64,000 nucleotides of DNA from an uncultured Prevotellaceae bacterium (GTDB taxonomy: Bacteria; Bacteroidota; Bacteroidia; Bacteroidales; Bacteroidaceae). The stretch covers positions 1 through 64,000 of the forward strand of contig CACYRB010000003.1 of NCBI GenBank assembly GCA_902776685.1. The letters are read 5' to 3'. The notes under the pieces were generated by a model. The model was not told where the DNA came from. It saw only the letters and a list, made by a program, of their open reading frames with translations, and did no database searches. Of this stretch, positions 45,291 to 54,165 are shown piece by piece; position 1 is the stretch's first letter, and every line of letters begins with the position of its first letter. The translations under genes and the position numbers were made by a program.

Positions 45291-45545
45291 TTAGCCCAAC
45301 TTCTTGATGTGCTGGCAGAGACTCGACTTCAGGTTGGCTGCCTTATTCTTGTGAATAATGTTGTTCTTAGCCAGTTTGTCAAGCATTTTCTGCACGGCAG
45401 GATAGAGCTTCACTGCCTCTTCCTTGTTGGTCATCGCACGCAGCTTGCGCACGGCGTTACGCATTGTCTTTGCATAATACTTGTTATGCAGGGTGCGTGT
45501 CTTTGTCTGACGGATTCTCTTCAGAGCTGATTTGTGATTTGCCAT
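45291..45545 (-). CDS. rpsT: 30S ribosomal protein S20
   Basis: 84 residues, basic and helical, starting [18 protein letters not shown], the S20 signature. It binds 16S rRNA early in 30S assembly. It lies 175 bp downstream of tRNA-Glu on the same strand and may be read through from the tRNA promoter at 45845-45876, because no clear -7 box lies directly before it. Length is typical. Confidence 0.97.
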   Translation of the reverse strand: MANHKSALKRIRQTKTRTLHNKYYAKTMRNAVRKLRAMTNKEEAVKLYPAVQKMLDKLAKNNIIHKNKAANLKSSLCQHIKKLG

Positions 45546-45719
45546 TTGTAATAATAATGTTTTAATGTTTAAATAAAAAAAAAGACTAAGGCCTGTGGGT
45601 CTTGCGCTTTTCGGGGCTGCCCTGGGCGGACTTCTCGAAGCCCTCTGCCACCGTTCCTCTCTAAGCTCAGCTTACCGAAAGTTGGCGCATCTGCTGCGCA
45701 GATGGCAGACTTGTAGTTG

Positions 45720-45791
45720 TAGTCCCTAGGAGAGTCGAACTCCTCTTTAGAGAATGAAAATCTCTCGTCCTAGCCGATAGACGAAGGGACC
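45720..45791 (-). tRNA. tRNA-Glu (anticodon TTC)
   Basis: 72 nt without encoded CCA. Acceptor GGTCCCT pairs with AGGGACT, discriminator A. The D arm is GTCT...GGAC, the anticodon arm AGAGA-TTTTCAT-TCTCT places TTC at 34-36, and the T arm is AGGAG-TTCGACT-CTCCT. It has its own consensus promoter. Confidence 0.95.
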
Positions 45792-45844
45792 CCTTCTTGA
45801 CTTTCTTTGCCTCAACGTTGACATCGTGGCATTAAAAGCGGGTG

Positions 45845-45876
45845 CAAAGATACAGCTTTTTTTGCAACCTGCCAAA
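45845..45876 (-). promoter_or_regulatory. Promoter of tRNA-Glu (and probably rpsT)
   Basis: Minus strand: TTTG (45873-45876), 20 bp, TATCTTTG (45845-45852). Confidence 0.7.
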
Positions 45877-45915
45877 TTTTCTTTCAAAAAAATGCTTTTT
45901 CGACAGTATTTTTTG

Positions 45916-45923
45916 TAATTTTG
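45916..45923 (+). promoter_or_regulatory. Promoter -7 box for recO
   Basis: TAATTTTG, 19 bp before the recO ATG; no clear -33 element. Confidence 0.5.
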
Positions 45924-45942
45924 CGGAAAAATAACGCCAAAC

Positions 45943-46668
45943 ATGCAGACCAAGACGCGTGCCATCGTGCTGAGGACACTGAAGTATGGCGAGTCGCAGA
46001 TTATCATCGACCTGCTCACCGAGGAGCAGGGGCGACTCTCGTTCATCCAGCACATTGGCAAGACACAGAAGGCAAGGGTGAAGAAACAGTTGTTTCAGCC
46101 GCTCACGCTGCTCGACATCGCGTTCGACTACAGGCCGAAGAGCCAGTTGCAACGCATGCGCGATGTGCGCATAGCCGTGCCCTTCACGTCGATACCGCTC
46201 AATGCCGCAAAGCTGGCGATTTCGCTGTTCCTCGCTGAATTTATATATTATTGTACGCGCGCGGAACAGGACAACCCGTTGCTCTACCGCTATTGCGAGG
46301 CGAGCATCAGCTGGCTCGACGGTGCACAGCGCAACTTTGCCAACTTCCATCTGGTGTTCATGATGCGCCTGTCGCGGTTCATCGGCTTCTACCCAAACCT
46401 CGACGACTATGCCAAAGGCTACTATTTCGACCTTCGTGCTGCCGCCTTCGTAGCCACTGCGCCCGTGCATCCCGACTTCCTGCAACCCTCCGAGGCTGCC
46501 CACATCACCACGCTGATGCGCATGGACTACGAGACGATGCACCTCTTCCGCCTGTCGCGACAGGAGCGCAACCGCATCACCGACTGTCTGGTGGAATACT
46601 ACCGCCACCATGTGCCGGGCTTTCCCGAGCTGCGTTCGCTGGCCGTGTTGCGCGAAACGGCTGAATAG
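45943..46668 (+). CDS. recO: DNA repair protein RecO
   Basis: 241 residues. The N-terminal OB fold begins TKTRAIVLRTLKYGESQIII (about 3-22) and a helical C-terminal region follows. RecO anneals single strands and, with RecR, loads RecA onto SSB-coated DNA in recombinational repair. The zinc-finger cysteines seen in many RecO proteins are absent, as in other Bacteroidetes homologues as far as I recall. It is divergent from tRNA-Glu and followed by about 600 bp of repeats. Confidence 0.93.
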   Translation: MQTKTRAIVLRTLKYGESQIIIDLLTEEQGRLSFIQHIGKTQKARVKKQLFQPLTLLDIAFDYRPKSQLQRMRDVRIAVPFTSIPLNAAKLAISLFLAEFIYYCTRAEQDNPLLYRYCEASISWLDGAQRNFANFHLVFMMRLSRFIGFYPNLDDYAKGYYFDLRAAAFVATAPVHPDFLQPSEAAHITTLMRMDYETMHLFRLSRQERNRITDCLVEYYRHHVPGFPELRSLAVLRETAE

Positions 46669-46718
46669 ACAAGCCCCGGCAACCCCTCCGACACACTTCC
46701 ACGACATAAAAGACCGTC

Positions 46719-46816
46719 TTTCACAAAGTAATATAATATATATTACCAAGTAAAAGTATATATATTACTAAGTAAAAGTATATATATTACCGAGTAATAT
46801 AATATATATTACTTTG
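46719..46816. repeat. AT-rich palindromic repeat, copy 2
   Basis: Inverse of 18386-18488, with the same TTTCACAAAGTAATATA ends and AAGTAAAAGTATATATATTA units. It is preceded by AAAGACCGTC, which also occurs in the hairpins at 53874-53908. Confidence 0.75.
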
Positions 46817-46883
46817 ACAACAACAAGCTTTCGCCTCGTGAAAGTTTAGCGAACTGCCCGCAGACGAGCATCGCCCGCGCCTT

Positions 46884-47128
46884 GCGGCCTGTAAGGCCAG
46901 CAAGCTAATAAGCCCAAGGCATCGCCTTGGGTTAGCGGAATGTTGAGATTGCGCCCTGCAAGGGCAAAAGCTGCACATCTACGTTGGGTAAGACCCCCAA
47001 CCCCCTAATTTAGGGGGCTGATGGTCTTTTGCCCTTGCAGGGCGTTCTTTACTGCCACAATCTACCCAGGGTGTTGCCCTGGGCTAATAGCTTGTTGGCC
47101 CTTTAGGCCGTTTTTTACCAGGCACCAA
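46884..47128. repeat. Nested palindromic element, copy B
   Basis: Outer shells match the reverse complement of copy A (38431-38762), but the 55-bp core (46971-47025) between 18-bp inverted arms (46953-46970 / 47026-47043) has the same plus-strand orientation as in copy A. Relative to the shells, the core has been flipped. No gene in 46669-47167. Confidence 0.8.
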
Positions 47129-47167
47129 TAAAAGGACACCATGGCAAGGCACAGCCGACACCGTCAT

Positions 47168-47207
47168 AAAAAAGAACAGCCATAGCAAAAATGTGCTATG
47201 GCGGTTC
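47168..47207 (-). terminator. Terminator of the GLUG-repeat protein gene
   Basis: Stem GAAC-GCCATAGC / GCTATGGC-GTTC with a run of six T on the minus strand. A second 14-bp stem (47217-47250, AATCTTCCTGC...) lies between it and the stop codon. Confidence 0.75.
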
Positions 47208-47283
47208 TTGTCTTTTAATCTTCCTGCATCGTCGCGACGCAGGAAGATTATCACATCTTTATAAAACTAAAACTTTGAGATTT

Positions 47284-50200
47284 TTATTTCACGATGACCT
47301 TCTTCACGCGGCCGTCGCTCATCTTGACGATGTTGACACCACGCTGCAGGGTGTTCTGGCGAGCACCGTTCACCGAGAAGATGCCTTCAACCTTGCCGTT
47401 AGCCTCGTTGACAGTCTTCACTGCCTCGATGGCTGTTGCGGTGTTGGTGTAGGTACCGTTGTTCTCGTAAACCTTGCCATGAGTCGGGTCGAAGATGGGA
47501 TGGTCGTCGGTGCCGAGGGTCTGGAAGAATACTTCGCCGCCGCTGACCTTGCCGTTGACCAGGAAGCAGAGCTCACCGCTGGTGATCTGTTCGTCGGTTA
47601 CGGTATTAACCTGGCTGCCGATGCTCTCGTAGCAGTTGGTGAACGTGGGCGAGCTGCCATGACGTGCAAAGGTTCTTCCTTCGCCGTCGAGACCGCTGAC
47701 ATCGCCAATGTTGTAGCAGTTGGTGACCACGGCACCGTCGCCGAGCCAACCGGAGAGGCCTGCGCTCTCATTTCCGCCTACGATTTCACCCGTGTTGTAG
47801 CAGTTGGTGATGGTGACCTTGGTACGGCTGAGGTCGTTCACACCGAGAATACCACCGGCATTGGCACCTGTCACGTAAACATTAGCCTCGTTGCCGCAGT
47901 GCTCGATGGTGAGAGAACCTCCGTCCTTGCAACATCCTACGATACCGGCAGCATAGCCGTTGCCGAGGATTTCGCAAGAGCTGTCGATGACAACATTCTT
48001 GATGGTAACATTGCCGCTGGTCACACCGAAGAGTCCGAGGTTGTTTCCAACACCGTCGCCTTCCATCTGAGCATCGATAATCATGTTCAGGATGCGATGA
48101 CCCTTACCGTCGAAGTTACCCATGAAAGGATAGTCGCGTGTACCGATACCCATGTAACCGGAGATGGAACTCATGTCGATATCGTTGGCCAGCGTGAGGT
48201 CGATATTTGCATCGGCAGCACCCACGCTCAGGTCGAGCGCATACTCGTCGAGCTGTTCGGCTGTGCTGATGAGACGGGCACCGCAAATCGAGCAGACGCC
48301 GTCGGCATCATACTGGTGGTCGGGACGAACCGACTCGCCCTGCGTGTTGGTATAGGTCACAGCATCGGGTTCGCCGTTACACTTCAGCGTACCTACCTGG
48401 TAAACCAGCTTGTGAGAAGCAAACGGAACAGGCATGTCGTCGCTGTCGATGGTCTGATACCAGTTGGTACCACCGCTGACTTTTCCGTTCAACATGTATG
48501 CCAGCTCTCCGGTAGCGAAGAGGTCGGTCGTCACTTCTTCAGCCTCGGTGAAATCGAAGGCGAAGCCATTGTCAACATAGTAGCAGTTCTCAACCTTTGC
48601 TCCGTTGGGACGGGTGATGAGGGCGTTGTTGTTCGACAAGCTAAAATTACCAGCGACCAGACAGTTTGAAATCTTCACATTGCCGCCACCGTTAGGATAG
48701 CCCATGATACCTGCCGAGCCTTCGCTCAGTTCGCCAATCAGGTCGCCCAGCACGGCACAGTTGGTGATGGTGCAGGTGCCGTGAGCAAAGCAGCAGAGAC
48801 CGCCGTGCGTAGCATCGTAGTTGGTTCCGGAGGTTCCTTCTTCCTCGTTCACCCATGGATCACCCTCAAATGCACTGGCATCGATGTTGGTCTTGATGAT
48901 ACAGTTTTTGATGACGTTTGTGCCCCAGCCTGCGGCGAACAGGCCGGCAGCAAACTTGCGCGAGGTCTTCACCTGGCCCGAAACGACGAGACGCTCAATC
49001 AAAGCATCCTCAATGCAACGGAACAGGGCGATGGTGTCGTGAACGCAGTTGTAGTTCACCTTGATTTCATGCTCCTGACCGTCGAAAGAACCCTTGAAGC
49101 GCATGGTTTGCTTACCGATGGTCACGTCCATGCCGGTGTATTTCGAGAAGTCGATGTCGTTCATCAGCTTACCCTTGATTTCGTTGTGACCGTAGTTCAC
49201 GGCAGCAGCAAACCAGTTCAGGTGCTCGGGAGTAGAGAGCTCGTAGTAGCCACCCGACTGGGTCGCATAGGTCATGTCGGTATTGCCGCAGACCTCGCAG
49301 ACACCATTATAGAAGTTGTGCGGGGTCGGAGTCGACATGTTGGTGTTAGAGAAGCCTTCAGCAGAAGCGGGCGTGCCGTCGCAGTTCAGCGTGCCGACAG
49401 CATAGACCACACCGTGCGACTTGAAGGGAACAGGCCACAGGTCGGTCTCGTCACCGTCGATGTTCTGATACCACACCACGTCGGTCGACTGATTGCCGTT
49501 GACGAAGTAAGCCAGCGAGCCGTCCATGCCCGTGTATTCGGTCTCGTCAATATAAGTACCCTGACCACGATAGTTACAGTAGTTGTTGATGCCCTTGGTG
49601 TTTCCGTTACGATAGAGCCAGTTTGAACCGTCCTGACCGCTAATCGTACTTACGCTCCAACAATTTTCAACGATAGAGTTGGGGCCGCACCAGCCCGAGA
49701 TGGCTGCACTTTCACGCTGACCACCTACGAAACCGACGTTGTAGCAGTTGCGGATAATGAAAGTACACTCGGTGTTCATACTCACACCGATGATACCGGC
49801 AGCATTCTGCTCGGTAGCCGTCACTTCGGCCTCGTTACCGCAGTTCTCGATGGTAATGCTACCACCGCCGTTACTACCACCGGCAATACCGCCGACAAAT
49901 CGTGCACCGTGAATCGAACATGTCGAATCGATGATGAGGTTCATGATGTGAGCGCCATTGCTAATCACACCAAACAGACCCTGATACTCGTCTTCGGTAT
50001 TAACCACCATGTTCAGGATGCGGTGCTCCTGACCGTCGAACGTGCCACAGTAGGTGGCCGATGTGGTACCGATGGGGAGCCAGTCGTAACCGCTCAGGTC
50101 GATGTCGTCGGTAAGAACGGCATTGAGGCTTCCCTCACCATAGGCCACCATGTCGGAAAACTCCATCAGGTCGTCGGCATTCGCAATCTGGTAAACGCCA

Positions 50201-50286
50201 CCGACTTCATCCAGTGCGTACACTTTGCTACTGCCCCAGCACAATGCCACGACAGCAAAAAGCGCAACAAGTAAATTTTTCTTCAT
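47284..50286 (-). CDS. Large secreted GLUG-repeat surface protein
   Basis: 1000 residues with a signal peptide (about 1-24). Three repeat blocks (about 30-300, 335-650, 680-920) share the pattern I-x-NADDLMEFS / NDIDFS / DGQEHRILNM followed by short GLUG-like turns (GLFGVISNGAHIMNLIID, AAGIIGV, NCYNVGFV). This predicts right-handed beta-helices. Blocks are joined by Cys-containing linkers (CEVCGNTD, CSICGAR). A C-terminal Por-like tail (FSVNGARQNTLQRGVNIVK ... KKVIVK, quoted in part) suggests type IX export. Probably an adhesin or surface-coat protein, possibly processed. It stands alone with its own promoter. Confidence 0.8.
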   Translation of the reverse strand: MKKNLLVALFAVVALCWGSSKVYALDEVGGVYQIANADDLMEFSDMVAYGEGSLNAVLTDDIDLSGYDWLPIGTTSATYCGTFDGQEHRILNMVVNTEDEYQGLFGVISNGAHIMNLIIDSTCSIHGARFVGGIAGGSNGGGSITIENCGNEAEVTATEQNAAGIIGVSMNTECTFIIRNCYNVGFVGGQRESAAISGWCGPNSIVENCWSVSTISGQDGSNWLYRNGNTKGINNYCNYRGQGTYIDETEYTGMDGSLAYFVNGNQSTDVVWYQNIDGDETDLWPVPFKSHGVVYAVGTLNCDGTPASAEGFSNTNMSTPTPHNFYNGVCEVCGNTDMTYATQSGGYYELSTPEHLNWFAAAVNYGHNEIKGKLMNDIDFSKYTGMDVTIGKQTMRFKGSFDGQEHEIKVNYNCVHDTIALFRCIEDALIERLVVSGQVKTSRKFAAGLFAAGWGTNVIKNCIIKTNIDASAFEGDPWVNEEEGTSGTNYDATHGGLCCFAHGTCTITNCAVLGDLIGELSEGSAGIMGYPNGGGNVKISNCLVAGNFSLSNNNALITRPNGAKVENCYYVDNGFAFDFTEAEEVTTDLFATGELAYMLNGKVSGGTNWYQTIDSDDMPVPFASHKLVYQVGTLKCNGEPDAVTYTNTQGESVRPDHQYDADGVCSICGARLISTAEQLDEYALDLSVGAADANIDLTLANDIDMSSISGYMGIGTRDYPFMGNFDGKGHRILNMIIDAQMEGDGVGNNLGLFGVTSGNVTIKNVVIDSSCEILGNGYAAGIVGCCKDGGSLTIEHCGNEANVYVTGANAGGILGVNDLSRTKVTITNCYNTGEIVGGNESAGLSGWLGDGAVVTNCYNIGDVSGLDGEGRTFARHGSSPTFTNCYESIGSQVNTVTDEQITSGELCFLVNGKVSGGEVFFQTLGTDDHPIFDPTHGKVYENNGTYTNTATAIEAVKTVNEANGKVEGIFSVNGARQNTLQRGVNIVKMSDGRVKKVIVK

Positions 50287-50336
50287 AATTGAAATGGTTT
50301 AAGTTGTTTAAAAAAAGATTTGCAAATTCTATGCTG

Positions 50337-50344
50337 CAAAATTA
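50337..50344 (-). promoter_or_regulatory. Promoter -7 box of the GLUG-repeat protein gene
   Basis: TAATTTTG followed by CA on the minus strand, about 50 bp before the ATG. Confidence 0.55.
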
Positions 50345-50376
50345 GGCTATTTATAAAATATAATAAAATAAATAAA

Positions 50377-50410
50377 GGAATGTATTAGCAAAATTATGTC
50401 CATACATTCC
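50377..50410 (-). terminator. Hairpin after the BspA-like/WecA-like operon
   Basis: GGAATGTAT / ATACATTCC with a 16-nt loop, followed on the minus strand by TTTATTTATTTTA. It could end the upstream operon or act as an operator near the next promoter. Confidence 0.5.
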
Positions 50411-50578
50411 TTAATCAAATAATTATCAGCCGATTAAAAACTCGCTTCGCCCATTTTTGTATAACTCAAATCTCAACTTTTAAAGATGATAATTATAATA
50501 ATTTCAGCCATTTTTATCATGTGTTGAATCATTTATTAATATAAAATGTTCCCATAACCTTTGTAGGCTTTATGGCTT

Positions 50579-51244
50579 CTACAATATCATCCTCATACAC
50601 AGAATTGCAGTTAAATAAGAGGCGGTCAGTATTCCACTTTCGCCTAAGATGATTTTCTTTTGTGTAGACAAATAATAGTATTTTAATCCGAGAAAGCCTG
50701 ACAATGCACCGGATTGCATCATATTTGAAAGGAAAAAACTCCAATCGCTCGTCTTCCAAAACAAAATCAAGGATATTGTCTGTAACGAAATCAAAAGTAT
50801 TGTTCCATATCCATAATGTTTTTCTATAAGATTCACCATCGCACAAAATGCAACAACATAGCATACCGTAAAGATTGCTCCCAATGCTCCTTTTACAACG
50901 ATGCCAGACAAAGGAAATGCCAATGAGGAAAATAGCAGGACAAAGAGTCGCAGTCTGCCGTTCGGGGTTCCCACATCGCACGCAACGCCAAGAAGGAATA
51001 CCATCATCGCTCCTGCCAACAATTCTAAAGGGAAATCCATGAGCATAAAAAGAGATGGAAATAAAATTGAGGCTACGAGCAACGACAGTACCATCGACAA
51101 CACCAACGGAACCCCGCTCAGTCGGAAATACGGGACTCTTATTCCTGCCTTACGGTACAACTTGAGAAACAAAGGATGAGAGAACAACACAAACGAACAA
51201 CTAATGGCAAAAACCACTAATCCATATAATATCTCTGTTCTCAT
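50579..51244 (-). CDS. Degenerate WecA/MraY-like membrane protein
   Basis: 221 residues, about seven hydrophobic segments. The layout resembles undecaprenyl-phosphate sugar-1-phosphate transferases (WecA/MraY): KAGIRVPYFRLSGVPLVLS near the start, FLLGVACDVGTPNGRLR where the family has a DD motif, and ILGESGILTASYL where it has GDSGS. The key aspartates are changed (CD and GE) and the usual C-terminal third is missing. A catalytic role is doubtful; it may be a relic or a non-catalytic relative. Its start overlaps the stop of the BspA-like gene (ATGA). An overlapping ORF in another frame (50529-50981) is not credible. Confidence 0.5.
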   Translation of the reverse strand: MRTEILYGLVVFAISCSFVLFSHPLFLKLYRKAGIRVPYFRLSGVPLVLSMVLSLLVASILFPSLFMLMDFPLELLAGAMMVFLLGVACDVGTPNGRLRLFVLLFSSLAFPLSGIVVKGALGAIFTVCYVVAFCAMVNLIEKHYGYGTILLISLQTISLILFWKTSDWSFFLSNMMQSGALSGFLGLKYYYLSTQKKIILGESGILTASYLTAILCMRMIL

Positions 51245-51723
51245 TTTTTCTTATACTCCTTGATTTTTCTAAATCTGCTCCAGGCTTCTGAATTCTTGTA
51301 ACGCTGAAGGCTTCCACTGGGCACATGGAGCACACAACGACGAAAGTCGATATCAGCAAAAGCATTGTCGTCACATACCGGAGGTTCACTGCACTCCATG
51401 TAGATGTGCTGCAACGAAGTACACTGGAAAAAAGCATTAGGCGAAATTCTTATGACGGTTTCAGGAATATAGACGTTTTGGACACTATACCTGCAATAGA
51501 ACGCATTTGTCCCTATGCAATTCACGACGTAGCCTATACCATTCCACTCAACACAAGGTGGAATACCGCATCGTTTGACATTCAGCACACGGACAACGGA
51601 CGCTGTTGAATCATTGTTAAACTGAAAAAGCATGCCGTGGGTGTCTACAATCTGAGCACAAACAGACTGTTGTGTCAAACCTAAACACAAGCAAAAGACA
51701 ATTAGAGCTTTGTTTATATACAT
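51241..51723 (-). CDS. Short BspA-like leucine-rich-repeat secreted protein
   Basis: 160 residues with a signal peptide (about 1-22, cut after VCA). One or two BspA-type (LRR_5) repeats follow: VNCIGTNAFYCRYSVQNVYIPETV and ISPNAFFQCTSLQHIYME (key I-G-x-x-A-F and L-x-x-I/V-x-I-P pattern). The usual end of such domains is present (CVLHVPSGSLQRYKNSEAW). BspA proteins are often surface adhesins; this one is unusually short. It overlaps the WecA-like gene by 4 bp, so the pair is translated together, an unusual partnership. A -7 box at 52068-52075 would give a leader of about 340 nt. Confidence 0.65.
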   Translation of the reverse strand: MYINKALIVFCLCLGLTQQSVCAQIVDTHGMLFQFNNDSTASVVRVLNVKRCGIPPCVEWNGIGYVVNCIGTNAFYCRYSVQNVYIPETVIRISPNAFFQCTSLQHIYMECSEPPVCDDNAFADIDFRRCVLHVPSGSLQRYKNSEAWSRFRKIKEYKKK

Positions 51724-52319
51724 ATTTTAATCTTTGTGTCGACAGAAATCCCTAAATTCGACGGATATTCACAAAAGGAAGACGTGGGAAATCTATACTT
51801 CGCGCTTACCCCACGTACAGGCCTTCGCATTGCCCTCATCCAGGATAAGCAACTGCAAGCAAGCCCACGCCATGATATATCATACACGCTGTTTCTCCTG
51901 CAAAGGGCAAACAGAATTGTGCACAATACACCTACGCAGACGCCTCGTTGCCGTTTCTTCCGGATGTGCAAGTTTGCGAAGTTTGTACGTAGAAGATAAC
52001 GTTCGTAACGTCTTTATTCCATAAGTCCGACCCACGGGTCTTGTGAAAAGACCATGTGAATCGGTTGCAAATTTACATAATAATTTTTAATTGGAGAAAG
52101 ATTTTGTTTTGTTTTTACATAAAACAGGCTGCGCCTCAATATTAGTGCATAGTTCATAGTGTAGAGTGTAGAGTTGGCTGGCGCATCGATAGTGCATAGT
52201 GCATAGTGCATAGTTAAAAACTAAAAACTGAAAACTATTCATTATTCATTAGCGAAGCGCCTTCCCCTACATGCTAATGGAGACTTTTCAACCTTTCAAC
52301 TTTTCAACATTTCAACCTT
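51724..52319. other. Long intergenic region with promoter and 7-bp-period tracts
   Basis: No firm gene. Weak ORFs on both strands at 51714-51999 overlap each other and match nothing I recognise; they may be the remnant of a gene. 52144-52250 is a run of heptads (AGTGCAT, AGTGTAG, AACTAAA, AACTGAA, CATTATT). A REP arm fragment (CTACATGCTAATGG) is at about 52268-52281. TTTCAAC/TTTTCAAC tracts reach the sufS stop codon. Confidence 0.55.
52068..52075 (-). promoter_or_regulatory. Possible promoter -7 box of the BspA-like operon
   Basis: TAAATTTG followed by CA on the minus strand; -33 not clear. It is about 345 bp upstream of the BspA-like ATG. Confidence 0.4.
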
Positions 52320-53543
52320 TCAGAACATTCTTCTGACTTGGTGGAGGGCGGCGAGCAGGCGGTCGACATCGTTGCGCGTGTTGTAGAGACCGAACGATGC
52401 CCTTACGGTGCCCGAGACGCCGAGTCGGTCCATGAGCGGCTGGGCACAGTGGTGTCCGGTGCGCACGGCAATGCCCAGGCGGTCGAGCAGTGTGCCCGCA
52501 TCGAGATGGTGGATGCCCGTCATGTTAAACGAGATGATGGCATCCTGGCCGCTTCCAAAAATCTCCATTTCATCGAGATTTTTCAGTTTTTCCAGTGCGT
52601 AGACGGTCAGGTTCTTTTCGTGACGGTGAATGTTGTCGAGTCCGAGCCGTTGAAGGTAGTCGATGGCGACTGCCAATCCGTGGGTGGCGATATAGTCGGG
52701 CGTTCCGGCTTCAAACTTCAGGGGCGGGGCTTCGTAGGTAGTCTTCTCGAACGACACCTTGGCAATCATCTCGCCCCCACCCTGATAGGGCGGCAGGCGG
52801 TCGAGCCATTCCTCCTTGCCATAGAGCACACCGATGCCAGTAGGTCCGTAGGCCTTGTGTCCGCTGAACGCATAGAAGTCGCAGTCGAGCTGCTGCACAT
52901 CGACGGCAAAGTGGGGTGCGCCCTGTGCTCCGTCGATCATCACGGGCACGCCATGCTCGTGAGCAATGCGCACGACCTCGTCAACGGGGTTCACCGTTCC
53001 GAGCACGTTCGACACATGGGCGATGCTGACGATTTTGGTGTGCGGAGAAAAGAGCTTTTCGTAGTCTGACATACAAAAATTGCCCATTTCATCGATAGGA
53101 ATGACGCGCAGGCGAGCGCCCTTGCGTTCTGCCATGAGCTGCCACGGCACGATGTTGGAATGGTGCTCGACGGTGGAGACGATAATCTCGTCGCCCTCGT
53201 TCACAAAGGCCTCGCCAAACGAGCTTGCCACGAGGTTGATGGCTTCGGTCGTGCCGCGGGTGAAGACAATCTCTTCGCGGCGGCGCGCATTGAGGAAGCG
53301 GCACACGGTGTCGCGGGCCTGCTCGTGGAGCTCGGTGGCCTGCTGCGACAGGTAGTGCACGCCACGGTGCACATTGGCATTGACGTTCAGATACTCGTCG
53401 CGCATGGCATCGAGCACACACAACGGCTTTTGCGTGGTTGCCGCATTGTCGAGATAGACCAGCGGCCGGCCATAGACCTCGCGCGAGAGTATCGGGAAGT
53501 CGTGCCTTATCTTGTCAACGTCGTACTGTATCATCTTTTCCAT
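52320..53543 (-). CDS. sufS: SufS-type cysteine desulfurase
   Basis: 407-residue PLP enzyme that takes sulfur from cysteine for iron-sulfur cluster assembly. The PLP lysine is Lys230 (FSGHKAYGPTG), the catalytic Cys is Cys366 (RTGHHCAQPLMDRL), and PLP-binding EHHSN and DGAQ are present. The RxGxHCA form with a short active-site loop marks the class II (SufS/CsdA) type. sufBCD is usual upstream in this phylum but is not seen here: the gene is preceded by a repeat-rich gap and its own promoter box, so the rest of the system must lie elsewhere. Confidence 0.93.
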   Translation of the reverse strand: MEKMIQYDVDKIRHDFPILSREVYGRPLVYLDNAATTQKPLCVLDAMRDEYLNVNANVHRGVHYLSQQATELHEQARDTVCRFLNARRREEIVFTRGTTEAINLVASSFGEAFVNEGDEIIVSTVEHHSNIVPWQLMAERKGARLRVIPIDEMGNFCMSDYEKLFSPHTKIVSIAHVSNVLGTVNPVDEVVRIAHEHGVPVMIDGAQGAPHFAVDVQQLDCDFYAFSGHKAYGPTGIGVLYGKEEWLDRLPPYQGGGEMIAKVSFEKTTYEAPPLKFEAGTPDYIATHGLAVAIDYLQRLGLDNIHRHEKNLTVYALEKLKNLDEMEIFGSGQDAIISFNMTGIHHLDAGTLLDRLGIAVRTGHHCAQPLMDRLGVSGTVRASFGLYNTRNDVDRLLAALHQVRRMF

Positions 53544-53574
53544 TCCTTATTCTGCCATTTCTTTATCGGCGCTG

Positions 53575-53582
53575 CAAAATTA
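53575..53582 (-). promoter_or_regulatory. Promoter -7 box for sufS
   Basis: TAATTTTG followed by CA on the minus strand, 31 bp before the ATG; no clear -33. Confidence 0.5.
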
Positions 53583-54165
53583 CACAAAAAAATCGAAAGG
53601 CAGTAAGGTTGAAAGGTTGAAATGTTGAAAGGTTGATTTTTTATAGCGGATGAACGCGAAGCGGCACGTATGTCTCCCCTTGAGTGAAAGCTGGCTCAGG
53701 GTCGTTAAAAAATCTTAATTGCAAAGGTGAAACCTATATCTTTCGGCTCGGGAATTGTTAAAACGGGAAAACCGATTTAACAATAGTGAAAAAGGGGTTG
53801 CAAGACCGAAAAATGCCTTTCGGGATGCCAATCGTGGGCTTCGATTTTGCGAAAGCTAAGCTTTCACCTTGCAAAAGACCGTCTTTTGGACAGCAAAAGA
53901 CGGTCTTTCACAACCCGAAACATATATCTCTCGCAACTGAGAGATATATGTTTCGCAAATCAGCAGTTTGTTAATCGTTTTTATTTGCGATTTAATCGTC
54001 TTATAATCAGATGGTTACGCAAAGGGCTTTGTAACGCGTCGTTTTCAACATCGTGGAGTAATGCCCCACCGAGCCCGTTTCGCGCGATTACCGACGTTAA
54101 AATCCAAGGCCGAAACGCGACAATTTTAACATTTCAGCAGAGGGACAGAAAAAATTGCGTCAGGG
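53583..54165. other. Intergenic region with a cluster of hairpins
   Basis: No gene seen. Three consecutive palindromes: GCGAAAGCTAAGCTTTCAC (53849-53867); AAAGACCGTCTTTT with its complement (53874-53908); and a perfect 16-bp stem GAAACATATATCTCTC / complement (53917-53932, 53939-53954). 53602-53640 is a GTTGAAA-type tract. Confidence 0.6.

Noticed and set aside
45560..45715. Possible second tRNA or structured RNA between rpsT and tRNA-Glu
   Set aside because: There are short stems (such as GCGCATCTGCTGCGCAGATG) but no cloverleaf or known RNA signature.
47191..48669. 492-codon plus-strand ORF
   Set aside because: Antisense of the repeat-rich GLUG protein gene; no signal peptide or domain.
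50529..50981. 150-codon ORF on the same strand as the WecA-like gene
   Set aside because: It lies in a different frame of the same DNA, and the WecA-like frame explains the hydrophobic pattern and the 4-bp overlap with the upstream gene.
51714..51999. Overlapping 85-87 codon ORFs on both strands
   Set aside because: Neither has a convincing start or family. They contradict each other and could at most be a gene remnant.
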